Notes under the pieces: generated by a model
The model's database searches: none
What the model was told of the DNA's origin: nothing
Seen by the model: the letters and a program-made list of their open reading frames with translations, nothing else
NCBI RefSeq assembly: GCF_040807025.1
Contig: NC_090945.1
Span: 75,341,088 to 75,405,087, forward strand
Source: Struthio camelus
Lineage: Eukaryota; Chordata; Aves; Struthioniformes; Struthionidae
Direction of reading: 5' to 3'
DNA: 64,000 nt
Made by a program: the position numbers and the translations under genes
Part shown: positions 1 through 13,500 of the stretch, piece after piece
How the letters are laid out: the number at the start of each line of letters is the position of its first letter
Numbering within the stretch: the first letter of the stretch is position 1

Positions 1-1392
1 TAAAATAATCATAAATATTAATAGAGGATCACACAAAGATAATAAAAACTGAGGAGAGAATTTGATAAAGTGGGTAAAGTAAGAAATGTTAATAGGTAAA
101 CTGGAAATCTGGGGCAATGTGGTAAAAAGGAACAGTCTGAAGAATAGAGAAGTGTCTGGCAAATGTTATATAACTGAAATTATTCTGGCCAGCTTCGAGT
201 ACAGAGCAGCCAAAAGCCAGAGCAGGCTCTGGTAAGGACTGCCCAGAAAGAAGAACTGGAATGGAAAAAACTTGTGAAGTACTTTCCAACTGTCCCAAAT
301 TCCACTGTCAGTAATGCGAAGTGCTCTTTACCAGTTGCCTTGGATGGGGCTGGAAGGGGTGAGGTAGTGTCTAAGCTTCAGCATGCACCTAGCAGCTTTT
401 GCGCGTGTGCAAACCGAACTGAAGGAAAGGAGAGCATGAATTCCCAATATTTCTGCAGGAAAAAAAAAAGTCTATTACATTACTGAATTGGTTGCACTTT
501 GCCCAATTTGTCTACCAGCACTAATCCATTGTTAGAGCACTCGGCTCATTGTCTGCAGAAACGACAATACCAGCAGAGCAGCTTTGGTCGTTCAGTGAAG
601 CATCTAAAATTAAATCACAAGAAACTGTTTAATTTCTTATTTTCCCATTCCAGTAAAAGACTGTTTTCTGGTTCAAAAACATCTTGAGTGCCCTCAGCTT
701 TTCATGACCTACATTCCATGCATTAGATAGCCTTACCCTGCCTCTTACCAAGGACAAAATGTCTATACCGTTTTCTCAGAAACAGAGATGATGTGTCTGG
801 GTCAGGAACAGTGGAACCAAGGGGTATATAAACAATATAGGAGCAGAAAGACTAAAATTATGCCAGAGAATCTGCTTGAATTTGTCTTCATAATTTTTCA
901 TGAACTCAGTATGTTCAGTAACTAAGTGGCACTATTTCCAAGACTTGGGTGTTTTTAACCTGCTGTTCTTTAAAAGAAGAACCCAGATTATGAACTTTAG
1001 AGGATACGGAAAGAGAAAAGATCTTTTTAGCCAAGCGTCCTGTCTTTGACAATGGTCTGTAATATCTCATAAAGAAAGAGTGTAAAAGCAGGGCAAATAT
1101 TCAGTGATATTTGTCCTTGTATAATTTCCCAGCAAAATATATCCCGATGACTTGGGGAATTTGAACTTCAGGTTGCAGCTATATTTTTGTATGTAATAAT
1201 CCTAAAAGGAATTCTCATTCATTAATTTATCTAGCTGCTAGAAAAAGATCTTTCTAAATACTCCCTATTTTAATGTATTTCCCCTAATTGTCTGCTACTG
1301 GGTATTCCCAAAGACAAATTACTAGACACTACTAGACGAGATAATCAGAGATGGTTCTCCCATTGATTGGGATAGTGCCTTTTATTCAGACT
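1..1392. other. Intergenic, no gene seen
   Basis: AT-rich sequence with only short frames (at most 70 codons) lacking similarity to any family I know. No RNA gene or clear repeat was recognised. Confidence 0.6.
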
Positions 1393-1560
1393 AATGGTTG
1401 CACAGTTGTGGAGTTCTTATCCTTGAAGGTTTTCGAGACAAGGCTAGACAAAGTTACAGGTGACCTAATCCACCAGCAGTGACCATCCTGCTTTGAGTGG
1501 GAAATTGGACAAGATGACCTCCAGAGGTCCTTTCCAAGTGACATTTCTATGATTCTGTGA
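1393..1560 (+). mobile_element. CR1 LINE 3' end fragment (old)
   Basis: The sequence ends in the CR1 tail: GACCTCCAGAGGTCCTTTCC followed by TTTCTATGATTCTGTGA. Upstream parts (TCCTTGAAGGTTTTCGAGAC, then AGGTGACCT) match the segment before the 3' UTR. It is clearly more diverged than the copy at 40140-41130, and only the terminal 170 nt or so can be recognised. Confidence 0.85.
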
Positions 1561-4500
1561 TAGCTGATGTGGGTGGGGAAATCTGAAATAGAAATTTTGT
1601 GCTGAGGCATTCGTAGCACTTAGGAGTGTAATGAGAATGAATGGGATTTGATGGTATTTATCGCTGTATCCCCATTCACATTAAGGAGAAACTATTACAG
1701 ATTGAGCTAATTCAGCCACTGGTATTAGCAAATCAGTTGCACAGACTTTGGTAGAATATGCTGGGTGGTTTCAGTGGGTGGATGGAAATCTGTTTAATCA
1801 GAATTGCAAAGTGGCAGCATTCCAGCCAGTGGTTTGCTGTGACACTTCTACAGAGGGGCTTTGTGCCTCCCTTTCTGTGTCCAGAAAAAATCCATGTGTT
1901 TTGAAGTTTGGATTTTGTAAATGCCCGAAAATATCCAGGTTGTCACACTAATAAATCGCTTTTTTCTGTTTTGACAGCAACTCTTAGAACCATGGGCATT
2001 TTGGATGGGCTTACTAAACTGGCAAACTGATACCAATTTTTGCTACGTACACAGACAAGAAATTTGATGATACGAATGTACCCGAACTGTCTCTGCATTG
2101 GTTTCCTAACAGGACTTTGATGCCTCTAGACACTAGCATTTTTAGGTAGTTGACCCTCTGAGTGCAGACAGGAAGTGTGCGTGAAGTACCTAGGCTCCCT
2201 GTGAACTGCAGAGAGAAATTCAGACATCTTGGAAAAGCTAACCATAAACACATATATTAAGCAGAGAGAAGACTAATGCTAAGTGACAGAAAAAGTAAGA
2301 ACAGTTTTTTTAATATGTTATAAATACTATCCCTCTCCAGAGCGTAGACTCTGGATTCAAGCCTATAGGATGGTGTATCCATTCATTTTAGAGTCTAGAA
2401 TATTTTCCTGTAGACAGATATTTATGTCTGTTTTTTGAAAGAATAGAGTAAGGCTCATGCTTTCCTTTTAAAATAAGACTCCTGAAGAAGAAAATGTTGT
2501 GCTTGTTTTATATCATAGTCTTATGTTTTAAATGCTCACCCAGAAAAGGGGAGACCTCTGGTTTAGACAGAAACTGAATGGGCTATGCTCGGAAGAACGA
2601 GAGCTTTCCATCTCCTTTTGCACTATGCCAGAAGGAATCCAAGATCCAGAATGAAATAAACACAGAAGGAGTATAATTCTTTAGCTTAGTGCAGAGGAGG
2701 GCATCCTGGGTTTTGGTATGCTCTAGTACAGTTAAAATTTGCACTGAAAATTCTTTGAACTGAATATGGGAAGAACTTTGTGCAAGTCCTATACTAAATA
2801 TACAAACAGTGTCTGTCTCTTTTAGGGTTTTTTTAGATTAGGAATGTCTTAGACTAAGCTGATTGGACCCTGTGGGCACACCAGGAGAAAAGTTTTGTTC
2901 TTTCCCGCTACCCAGGGTGCACAGTTCTGAGCACCTAAACAACATTTCAGTTAAAGCCAGTGGTGCTTCAGGAATTTCATTGCCTTTGATGGCAGGCACC
3001 ATCTCAATAAAGTCTCTGCACATAGACGCCTTTATTCCAGTAAGATTTTGTGTTTGTGACCTAAGCTCCTTACTGGCTGTAGCACTAAATGACTTGACTA
3101 AAGCTACACTGTTTAAACCAAGGACTGAATCCAAATCACCTCAGTCTTGCAGCCTTACTACAGAGACACAGCTCTTCCAGTGCTTAGTACTGCTTTAATA
3201 ACCAGCCTACAGGCTCTTAAGATTGTGGATGATTTCCTCCTCCTATAATTGCTCTCAGATTTCCTTCATTTCAGGAAGGTGAACAGGATTTTCTAAGAAA
3301 ACCCAAAACTGATGGTGCTTGATCAGAAGCCTGAAGAAAGTAATTGAAACCTTTCTGTTGAGCCTTGTGGGATGAAGCCCTGGAGAGCAAAGACAAAATG
3401 TGAGCTGCTTTAGCTCAAGATAAACTTCAAACCTTTCTGCTGTAGGCAAGAGGAAGAATTTAATTCTGTGTTTGATGCTGAATGAAAGGCAGAGCTGTGC
3501 TGGCATTGGTGGACACAAAATAAAATCATTTAAACTAAAGGCCAACCCAAACAGTGGAAAAAACAGTGACTGACTCTTTTTATGCTCAGTTATAGGTGAA
3601 ATATCACCTTAGCTTTTTCCAACCAAAGAGTCAGAAATTACTTTCTTTTTGTTTAATACACAAAACCCCCCAAAAGTATACAAAGTAATTTGTAATTTTC
3701 TGCTTTGGTTTCACAAATAGATAACTGAATGATGCAAAAGTTTTGATGTCCAGACTGAGGTTCCTCATACCAGCAACATGGATAAGGCAATCTGATGTGA
3801 TGAAAAAGTTCATGCACACTGAATAGTTCGTAATTTAGCAAATTATATGTGTAGGCACATACAGAATGTTTTAACATGCCACAAATGAAATTCAGAGACT
3901 GAAATTAGGCACTCAAAGCTTAGAAAATAATTCTTCTGCACACAGACATTTTTATTCCATTTCATGCAGCATTTTCCAGGGGCCTACTGCATCATCAGGA
4001 TACCAAATGAATTAACAAATGTCTATTTATTGTTTTTCCATTGACTTCTGAGTTTTTGGCTATGTACTATTCAAATTCTTTCATTGTTCATTGTGTTTAA
4101 GGCCATGTCCTAAATGGAGATTACTGTCCATACAAGTTAGGCAGGGGACTGGCTCTTTGTTTCAGTGGAAAATCAGTCAGGTCTGAGATGCATTCAGTGA
4201 GAAGTCACCAGAATTTGAACCGATGTGGAAGAGAAATTTTTGGGTGCTTCATCTGGTGATGGCTCATGTGTGGTGACAGCTAAATCTATCAGAGGAACGA
4301 TAATTAACTTGGTGGAGCGCTATCTTAAACCACCTTACCCATTTTTGACCAGGCTAATTTCCTATTTCTTTTCTTGTAAAATAAATTGAAGCATTTCATC
4401 ATATGTCCTTGCTGAACTCATCAGGGTGCCACCAAGAAGCTAAAAAGTGTATAGCAGATGTAAATTGATTTTATTTATATAGACTAGCTGTAGAGGAGAA

Positions 4501-7500
4501 AAATTCGCACAAATCACCAACAGGATTCATGGATATTTGCTGGCAACAGGAAACGGTGAGACTTAGGAAGCTGGGCATCCACTGAAGAAAAAACTATGTT
4601 ATGACTCCAGACTTGTCACTTTCTGTCTCACCTTCTCTAACATGTTCCTATGACTGTTTTGATTCTCCTGGGCTTCTTGGTCCATGTGTGTAGTTCAGCC
4701 AGTCCCAACTGCCATCCTACAGCAAAGGTTTCGATCTGGTCCACTCATTTTCAGACCGACCTTGCTCTTCACTGATGCGTCTTTGACCCCTCTCCATTCT
4801 CAGTAGATCATTTCACTTCTCTGGCTCCTTATATTCTGGTTCATGTTTTCCATGCATTTGCATCAGCCCAGCTTTCTGTGCTAAAATATCTGCGTGCCGG
4901 AAAGGGGGTTGTTAAGAATCTGGAAAAGACAGGTACCTTCTTTTTCATTCTGAAACCCCGGCACTAACGATCAGCCAGAGGAGATGTAAGAAGCTTAAGT
5001 TTGTTCAGTGAGGACAGAATTGGTGTTGCTTAGCTTCTAAAACTGAAGATGCCTGCTGAGCCCCCATTTAAAGGGTAATTTCATAGAAGTTTAAATCTTG
5101 TAAAATTTTGCCCAGATTTTGCTGAAAACAGTGAAACTGTTCCCCCTATAAGAAGACATTATTTTTGCTAGGTTTCCAATACGTGTTGTGGTCTAGGCGT
5201 GTAGCTTCTCCAATGAAAATGCCTGCATGCTTCTAATATTGTGAAAATGTTTAAATTTCCCAGTTTTGTTCCTGGAAAAGGCTGAACAGTTGCCCAATTT
5301 TGGATGATACTTTCCAGCCTAAGGCTGAATTTTACATCCAACATGTAAAATTTCAGCCCAAATGGTTCAGGACTGGCAAAGATGTAAGCTGTTGAATACA
5401 AGGTCTTATAAGTGGAAGTGCTGGGAAGGTTTAATAGTAGGCAGTGCTACCAACTCCGCCTATAATATATCTTAAATCTGCTATTAGGTCTGTAAATTAG
5501 ATCATGCTAAAAGTAATACTAAAACAATAGCAAACATGTTTATATAGAACTTGAAATGTCATAAAAAGTTTTATAGGCTTAAGATGATATCTATATTTAG
5601 CCTGTGATCTTGCAATATAACATAAACAGAGCCAGAAGTCAAAGCATTTCAGTTTTGGTATCAGCATTCCCACAATAACCGATTGGCTAAGCTTCACTAC
5701 CTTGATCGTCTAAATAAAATTTCTGTGGGAGTTTCTGTGCTAGGCAGTTCATGCCCTGAAATCTCTGCTCAATCGTTATATGGACCAACTCCCACTGAAG
5801 TCAAGTTTTCCTGAGAGAATGTTGAGCAATAAGGATGTCCATGCATAGAAATATTTTTACTGTAATTCTAGCCACGTAGCATAGTTCCTATGATGTTTTT
5901 ATGATAAGGGAGAGCAGGATCAGGGTGTGCATATGGAGGTGGGAGTGGGAAAGTGTGTAATAATTAACATGTAGCAGACCTAAATTCTTTCTCAGTTGCT
6001 GGAAAACAGCTGAAGGATGAAAACATGAAAGAGCGCAGTTGTTTCAGACAAAGAGGCACACTAATATTTCCCAAAGGCCATGCTGAAACTGTGGTGGATA
6101 AGCAAATGGAGGATGCAACGAAAACTTAGGGATGGAAATGGCATCTTGCTGATGGATAAAGTTGGTGGATAAATTGATGGAAGGATGGGTCTTTTTCTCT
6201 CTTTTTCTCTTTCTTGACTTCTCAAACAAGAGATTGGACAAACAAAATTAGATGGCTTCAAATAGGCTTGAAACTTTAACCCACCTCTCACAGTTGCCAC
6301 AACTGTCTCTTGGTACCTCATGATCAGCCAAGATATCCTTCCACCGCTCATTGCTCAGGACCTGAGGAAAGCATATAACATTGTTTGTAGCCATTTAACC
6401 GACTTTAGCTAATCCCTCACCTCATCTCTTGGCTTCTTAATATCTTTTCTTCTCTCATATACTTTTTCCCCTTACTATCTTATGTCCTTTTGCTTACTTT
6501 TTAAGAGTTTATTTGGCCTGCCTAAGGTTTCTATACTACTGCTCTTAGTCTTATCACACCGAGACAGCTGTAAGTACCACCTTGAAGGTCACTGATTGGT
6601 ATCAGTTTCTCAGATTGAAGAGTGTCTAAGGAGATTTTTTTGCTTGAGTGAGGTGACAACTGAGGGTTAGCAACTGAGAAAGAAGCTTTGCTAGTCTTTA
6701 TTTCTTCCCATTACTGTGTGTTCATTCTGCAGAAACAGAGCTAGCAAAAGCGAGCACCTCTCCAGCCCTAGCCTTTGTTGATGCCATTTTTCTTTCCTAA
6801 AGAAGTTCATTACTATACTTAATACCATCTCAAAGATGGCCAAACAATGTGTTTATCTCCAGCAAGATTCTCAAGAACTGAAGGAAAAAAGAATGAAGAA
6901 CATTATTAAAAAGAAGGCTTTGCTTAATAATTTATACCTGCCTTTTTATTTATATTCTTTATTTTCTTCAATAAAACCCTACAGAGGTTTCTAATTACAG
7001 TTGTTGCTAGGGGATTAGCAGGCTACTAGCTGAGCTTTTCCTGTAATGCTGCACTTCAGCAAGATCATGTTAACATCATGTTAATATGTTAATATCCAGG
7101 ACTCTGGTTCCGGTTCTTCCATTGATATGAACACAAAAGCAGACATTACTTCCATTTCATTCTAAAAGTGGAAGAAAATTTCCCCCTTCTTACTGATTTA
7201 GGGAAGAAGCCCTTCTCTATAGCTCCCTGTTCTCACTGATTTGATGAAAATCATTTCTGCCACTGCATTGCACTTTAGGCGTTCTTCGACAGGGTGGTGG
7301 GTTGTTGATTTGCCCCACTGCAGAGATGAGACTTTTCCTTATCTAGACACAGAGATCCCTCGCTTTCAGTCATGTACGAAAGATTTTATTTTGGCTCCAC
7401 TCCTCTTATTAAGAAGGATGAAGATGGAAAGAAAACAAACTGAGATTCATTTTCAGCGTAGAGAAGCTTAACAAAAATCAACACAATAACGGCATAGTGG

Positions 7501-10500
7501 GATGAGGTAAATTTATTATAATCTCAAGACTTTTGAGAGCAAACATTATTTTTAAAGAAACTTTTCAAAAAGAGGAGGATTTAGTCTTTAGAGTGGAATG
7601 GGACTGTGTTGAATAAATCAAGGATAATCATACCAAACTAATTCCCTTTCAGGATGCCAATTTTCCAGAAGTTATTCAGAAGGCAAATGATGATACAAAT
7701 AAAGTACGTTTATAATGAAGCAGATGAATGGAGGCTTATGAATTTTTGAGGAAAATGAATAAAGGACATTTCCTGCTGGTTCCCTGGCATCATGATAAAA
7801 AAGAAGGTCTGTACTGATGAATATAAAAGGCATATGAATATTCCTGAAATCTAGAATCGTCTTTTCAACCTGTCAGATCTACTTTCCTTATTCTTGCTGT
7901 GCCAGGGATACTGCTTCCTCACACTCTTTTGCTTTTGTCTTCTCTTCAAAATGACATCTCTGTTAAAATGGAGTGGCAGGATTAATACACTATAGGAATT
8001 CAGAATATTTGCTGAATCTGGACTCTATAGTAGCATGTCATGGAATCTCATTTTAGAAATGAATTAAAATTACTTGGATAACTATGCTTTCAAGTAGGCT
8101 GGCAAGCAGACAAAGGACCATAAATCAAGGTTAATGATAATGGCAATGTACCAATTTGGAAGGGAAGATGAACATCAGGAGCATTGCAAGAATTGGTGCT
8201 AGGCCCAGCTTTGCTAAAAGTCATTATTTATTGTGTTAATGGAAACTAAAGAATACTAAAGTCAAAGCAGTTGCCAAAAATCTACGGAAGATGGAGAAGT
8301 CATCTTGCCTAGCTTCAGCCATCCGAGCATTACTTACTTAGTCCATGACAGTTTTCTAGATTCTCCTGAAAAAATGGTGAGAAAAAGGTACCTCAAAAAA
8401 AGCAATTGGGCTAAGAGCAATGAGTTACTGTCTGGAAGCACTTTTCTATAGAGTCAGAGAAAGTCCAGACGAGTGTGATAGATGACTGAAGTACCTTCAC
8501 GATGAGTAAATAAGATTAAACCTGGAAAAAGCTTAAATTATGCTCCTCATTAAATTTGCTTATAATAATATATTCAGCTGGAGAAAGATGCTTCAGAAAA
8601 AGTGTCAATAAAGAAGAAGCTTTAACAAGATGAGGAAGTAAAAATGAGCTTTTAACATTAAATAATTCCAGAGTCAAGTGTTTTGGAGCTTCATATATGG
8701 GACTCAGATAGATAGGTAATAAATAATTCCATTGCAACACTAATAAGGAAATATATATTGAAAGTGAAGAGTAACAGTATTGAACGAGAAGTCAAAGGAA
8801 TAGTTCAACAAATCTTTTATTGAAATTAAAGAAAAGAGTCAAGTTTGGCCAAATGATGACTAAGAGAGAAAAGAAATCCTCCTAAAAGTATTTATTTAAA
8901 GATGAAAACAGCAACGGGAGTGATAGCCCAAGGGGCATGAGTAAGGAGGATGAACTCAGTATAGCTATAAGCTGAATATTAAAACTATTGGTTAAATCTG
9001 GGATTCACAAGACTCTGAAATATTTTACAAGAGAGAGGATGGAAGCCCATAACATCAGGGTTTTTTGTTTGTTTTATTATTTTTAATTAGTTTTTATGAA
9101 ACAGTGAGAACATGTTCCTATGCTAATTATGGCATGAGCAAATTAGAAGTGAAGTAAAATATGAATGTGGCCCTCTAAAGACTGAAAAGAAAAAGTGGTC
9201 AGTCTTGAATCCACTCTTAAGGCTTGTCCAAGGAAAACTGAATGAGACAGAAGAAACAATGAAATCAACACTCTTATCTAGTGGCTGGGGCCTTTCCTTG
9301 AGAGATGGGAGCATGTTCTCACAATTTTACTGCATCTGAGTGTCCTATTCCTACAGTATCCATAGTAATTGGACAAGATACTTAAACAGTTCTTACCACA
9401 AGAACTGGAACCCAAGTCCACTCTCACAAAGGAATTCTGTAAACAGAAAATAAAAGGATGTTCTCTTGGCCTAGCCATTCCTTTATAATTTCAAGGAAAG
9501 TTGGCTGGCTTCAGGAGTGGTGTCATCTTCCAGCAGCTCAGTGTTTAGATCCCATTTCCGAGACATTTGATATTCTTTAGGCTAAGAAAATAACTGGAAG
9601 CATTTGTTTCACAGCTAGGCGAATGCTCTACCGCCTGCATCACTGGATAAAAGACCAGCACTGAAACCACCAAAAGCTTTGCTGGCAGTCCCATGCAGAA
9701 CCCTGCTCAGCAGATGTGCCATAGAAAACTTGAACGTATAAGAAAGATGGAAGGATTTTTGTTGTCGGTATCTTCTCATGTAAATGACGTGCTGGTCTTC
9801 TCAACATCGTCGATCTGGAACATATATGTGGTTAATGTTGCACAGATACGTAAGTTACTGGTCAAAATTGAGGCACCAAAGGCCACCACTTTGGAGTTAG
9901 GCACCTAAATGCGCCCCACATCTGACCTTATATCACTGATTCTGCAAAACATAATGCACAGACTGCACCGCCTGCCTGGAAATTCACTGGGAAGAATGGT
10001 CCCACAGTCAATAAAAGCCCCAGAGTTGATTTTCAGGAAGCAAGGGTGGAGAATTTATATCTCTGAAGGCTACCTGTTCACACTACATCACCTCTGTTAT
10101 TAATCCTGAAAACCTTGTAATCATCTGGAAACAATTTACTTTGTATATATTCAAGAGCTTTGGACACTGTCTATTTCCACCTGCCACAAAGCAATTCCCT
10201 GCACTGCAGGTGGTCTATTAAATAACACAAAATTCTTGTTTAGGGTTAAAAAAAAAAAGGCTTTTGCTTTCTGCAGCTTGGCTTGGATTTTTATTGACGG
10301 GGTATAGTGGACCATTATGTCACTTTCACTGTAAAAATCAGCAAGCCATGAATGCATCAATGTCAGCGATAGAAAAGAAAGGCCAAGGCCTGCAAAGGAG
10401 CTTAAGGTTCTTATATCCAAAACATAGATCCTTGGAACCATGTCATATCTGTAATAGAAACTGAATTCCCATCAGCACAGATATGTAGAAGCCTACATTT

Positions 10501-13500
10501 CTGGTGTTGGGCATACGAATTTTTTTTTCAAATCCTGATAATCAATCAGTGTCTGAGTCCTCTCAGAGTCCCTAAACTCCACATGTTGTGTCAGACTTAC
10601 TTGTGATGTCCAGTAGATGCTCTCAGGGCATGTTCCAATCTTCCACAGAACAAAGCATGGAGGAAGAGGTGAAATCTCTTTTTAGCCTTTAATAGACCAG
10701 TGATTAAGGCATCAATGGATGAAAATCCTTCCACCTTCTAGTCTGGCCCAGGAGTCTTCACTGAGATCTGTATTTCTTACATAAGATCAGTGAAGCTTCT
10801 CCCGTCTGTGGATCCTCTTGTTCTCCTGCGAACGCAAAGAGAAGGTGTGTGCCTAAGCCCTCGCCAGGCTGTGAGGAGCGTGTTCAAACCATCGTGCTGT
10901 TGGTGGACAGACTAGTGTAGGCTGCTTTTGGTGTTTCTGGATGGAGTTATTTCACTATGCATAAGCTACTGAGTATTCACTAGCTTATGGAAGAAAGGAA
11001 AATGGTGAAATGACTCTCTGTTATCACTTTGTAAGGCACCTTGACCAATGTGTAAGCGACTCAAACCTAGATCTCTTACCTGGATGAGTGCCCTGATCAT
11101 ATGAATATTTGGCAGGGAGAAGCATGAACATTTAAGGTTCTTTGTGAGAAAAGTGCTAGGCTACACTGGGACCTTATTCCAGGCAGAAATTTTCCTATAT
11201 CCTAGGAAAAGGGATCAAAACCTACATTTTGGACAATGTGGCCAATTTGGGCCAATGATGGAGTAGAAAGCAGAAGATCTGGTCTAGGTTCTCCATGGTT
11301 CAGGAAGATTCGGGTTCACAGGTCTGAGCAGGGCTTACTAACCACTAGTCTAGAGGCTATTCTAGGCAGAGTTAAGGCACCCATGCAATAGGTTATGACA
11401 CAGAAAAGAAATAACTGGGTCATTGAATAGGCAAAGGCAGGCCATGGCTCTTAACGATCAGGGGAAACGGATTCCTGGGTTGCAGTCACAGAAGAATCAT
11501 CAGGAACAATATAGAAATAGTCTTTTTTTCTTAACTAGGTATATCATCACCTTCATAGATTAGCTGAGGATAGATAAAGCACTTTCATAGACTTAGATAG
11601 CACTAGATAGCTTCAAATTGCTGCAAGCAGTCCTTCCACTGTTTGCAGGGTGTGTTGAAAGTGAGGCTGAAGAAGTGGGAATTGAAACAGCATTCTTTAG
11701 GTGGGTGGATCTGCTTGTCACCAGCTATTGGCAAGGTAGATGCTGCTGCGTCAGGGCCTTCAAGTTTGGATTTTTAGACGATGCGTTCTTGTCTCAATCC
11801 TTAGGTATTCCTGATGTTACAGTATCATTATTAATGACAAAAAAGTCTCTGGCTTTTTTTTTTCTCTTTATTTAAGAATAGCTGTATTAGTCTGTCTAGC
11901 TCAAAACGGATCTTTGCTTTTCTAAACTCTCACTAATATTTACCTGGGCTGCTGTTAAAGTGAAAATCCATTTGCTTCTCTTTAAGTAATGCAATTGAAG
12001 TATGGCCTCGTTGTGAGATGTAATTTCCATCTAATGCTTGAACTAGACATCATGAAATAAAATGCAGAGAAAGATTTACGAGTCACCAAGGCTTGAGCTA
12101 ATGTGCTGATAGCTGTGGAATTTCAGATGTTCAAATACAATTACTCACAGCTGCGGCAGGGTTTTCTTAATTTGCCGAAGCTTGTAGAAAATAACCCTAC
12201 ACACGATAATAAGTGAAAGTTTAAACTATATATGCACGCTTGACTGTTTACAGTTTTAAATAGTTCTTGAAAGCAGCAAAAAAATCTTTTAGAATCATCT
12301 TAACATGCAATGAAATTTCTGAGCATGGATCAAGCAAGCAAGAGTACAAGGGACTTTTCAGACTGTCGTGCCTGGGGGAAGCGTTCTGGCTGTGTGCACA
12401 GGCTTGCACCTGCTTTGCAGAATAGCTGCGGACACATCCAAAGTCCTCTGGGAAGTGTCTTATTGACTTCTATTTGATTGAAGCTTTCCTCAACTTCTAA
12501 GTATAACATATACAACATAACAGACCAGGTCCTGCCTTGAATACTCATTTGAAATATTCAGTGATATTAAGTGAATGCTTTCTTCAGGTAAAGGCTGCAA
12601 CATCAATTTCTTTATTAAAAATAATCCAGGATTTGATGAAATGTAAAGCTGATTTACGAAAATGTCACATGCCGAAGCCCACTCAATTTTTTTGGGATCA
12701 CTTGATGCTATTTCCAGACACTAAATTGAACATACCCTATGCCTTTTTCTGCAGGAGAGTGCAATCTGCTTTTATGTCTCATCCTTGAGATAAGTTCAGA
12801 AGAGGGGAAAAAAAGCCATTGGAATATCCACCAAAGACTACGGGCGGTGCATGTAATCATGTAGCTGGGGTTGCTTAAGAGTGCTGTTTTTTTGCCTGTA
12901 TATATTAGCTGGCAGAACACTTATTTGGATGGGCTTATAAATGCATACTGATAAAAAAGTTTCTACCAGTATAATTCCTTCCCTGGCCAAAATGACCTAT
13001 ACAAGTGCAAGCATATCTATATCAGTGCAACCATGTTTATACCATCGCCAGGCACAGTTAAAGAAGTATAGCCTTTTGTCCTTGGTCTCTTCAGAATACA
13101 CCAGCATAACAACAACGTTAAAGTTTGGAGATTAGATCATTTTTGTGAACAAATTATGAATCAAATTAACTTCTCCTACATTTGGCAAATAGTCCCAAAG
13201 AGAACATGTTTAAAGAGATCTCTTGGTCCCAGTAGAGGCACATTCATTTTTTTGTTCCGCATCTTTCAAAGGCTACTTGTGGCAAGCTCACCAAGTGTTT
13301 GATGTTGGTAGTGTGGTACTGGCACTTAGGAATGGGTTGTTTGTGGTCTATTTTTGGACAACAAAAGCACAGCAATGTGTTAATGAATGTTTGATATTTC
13401 AGTTCTTTCAGGGTAAGACAACAACAACAAAATAAACCAAAAAACCCTCTATTTTATTTGAATTACAACTATCTGTGCAGCTGCAGGGTAATGAAAGTCT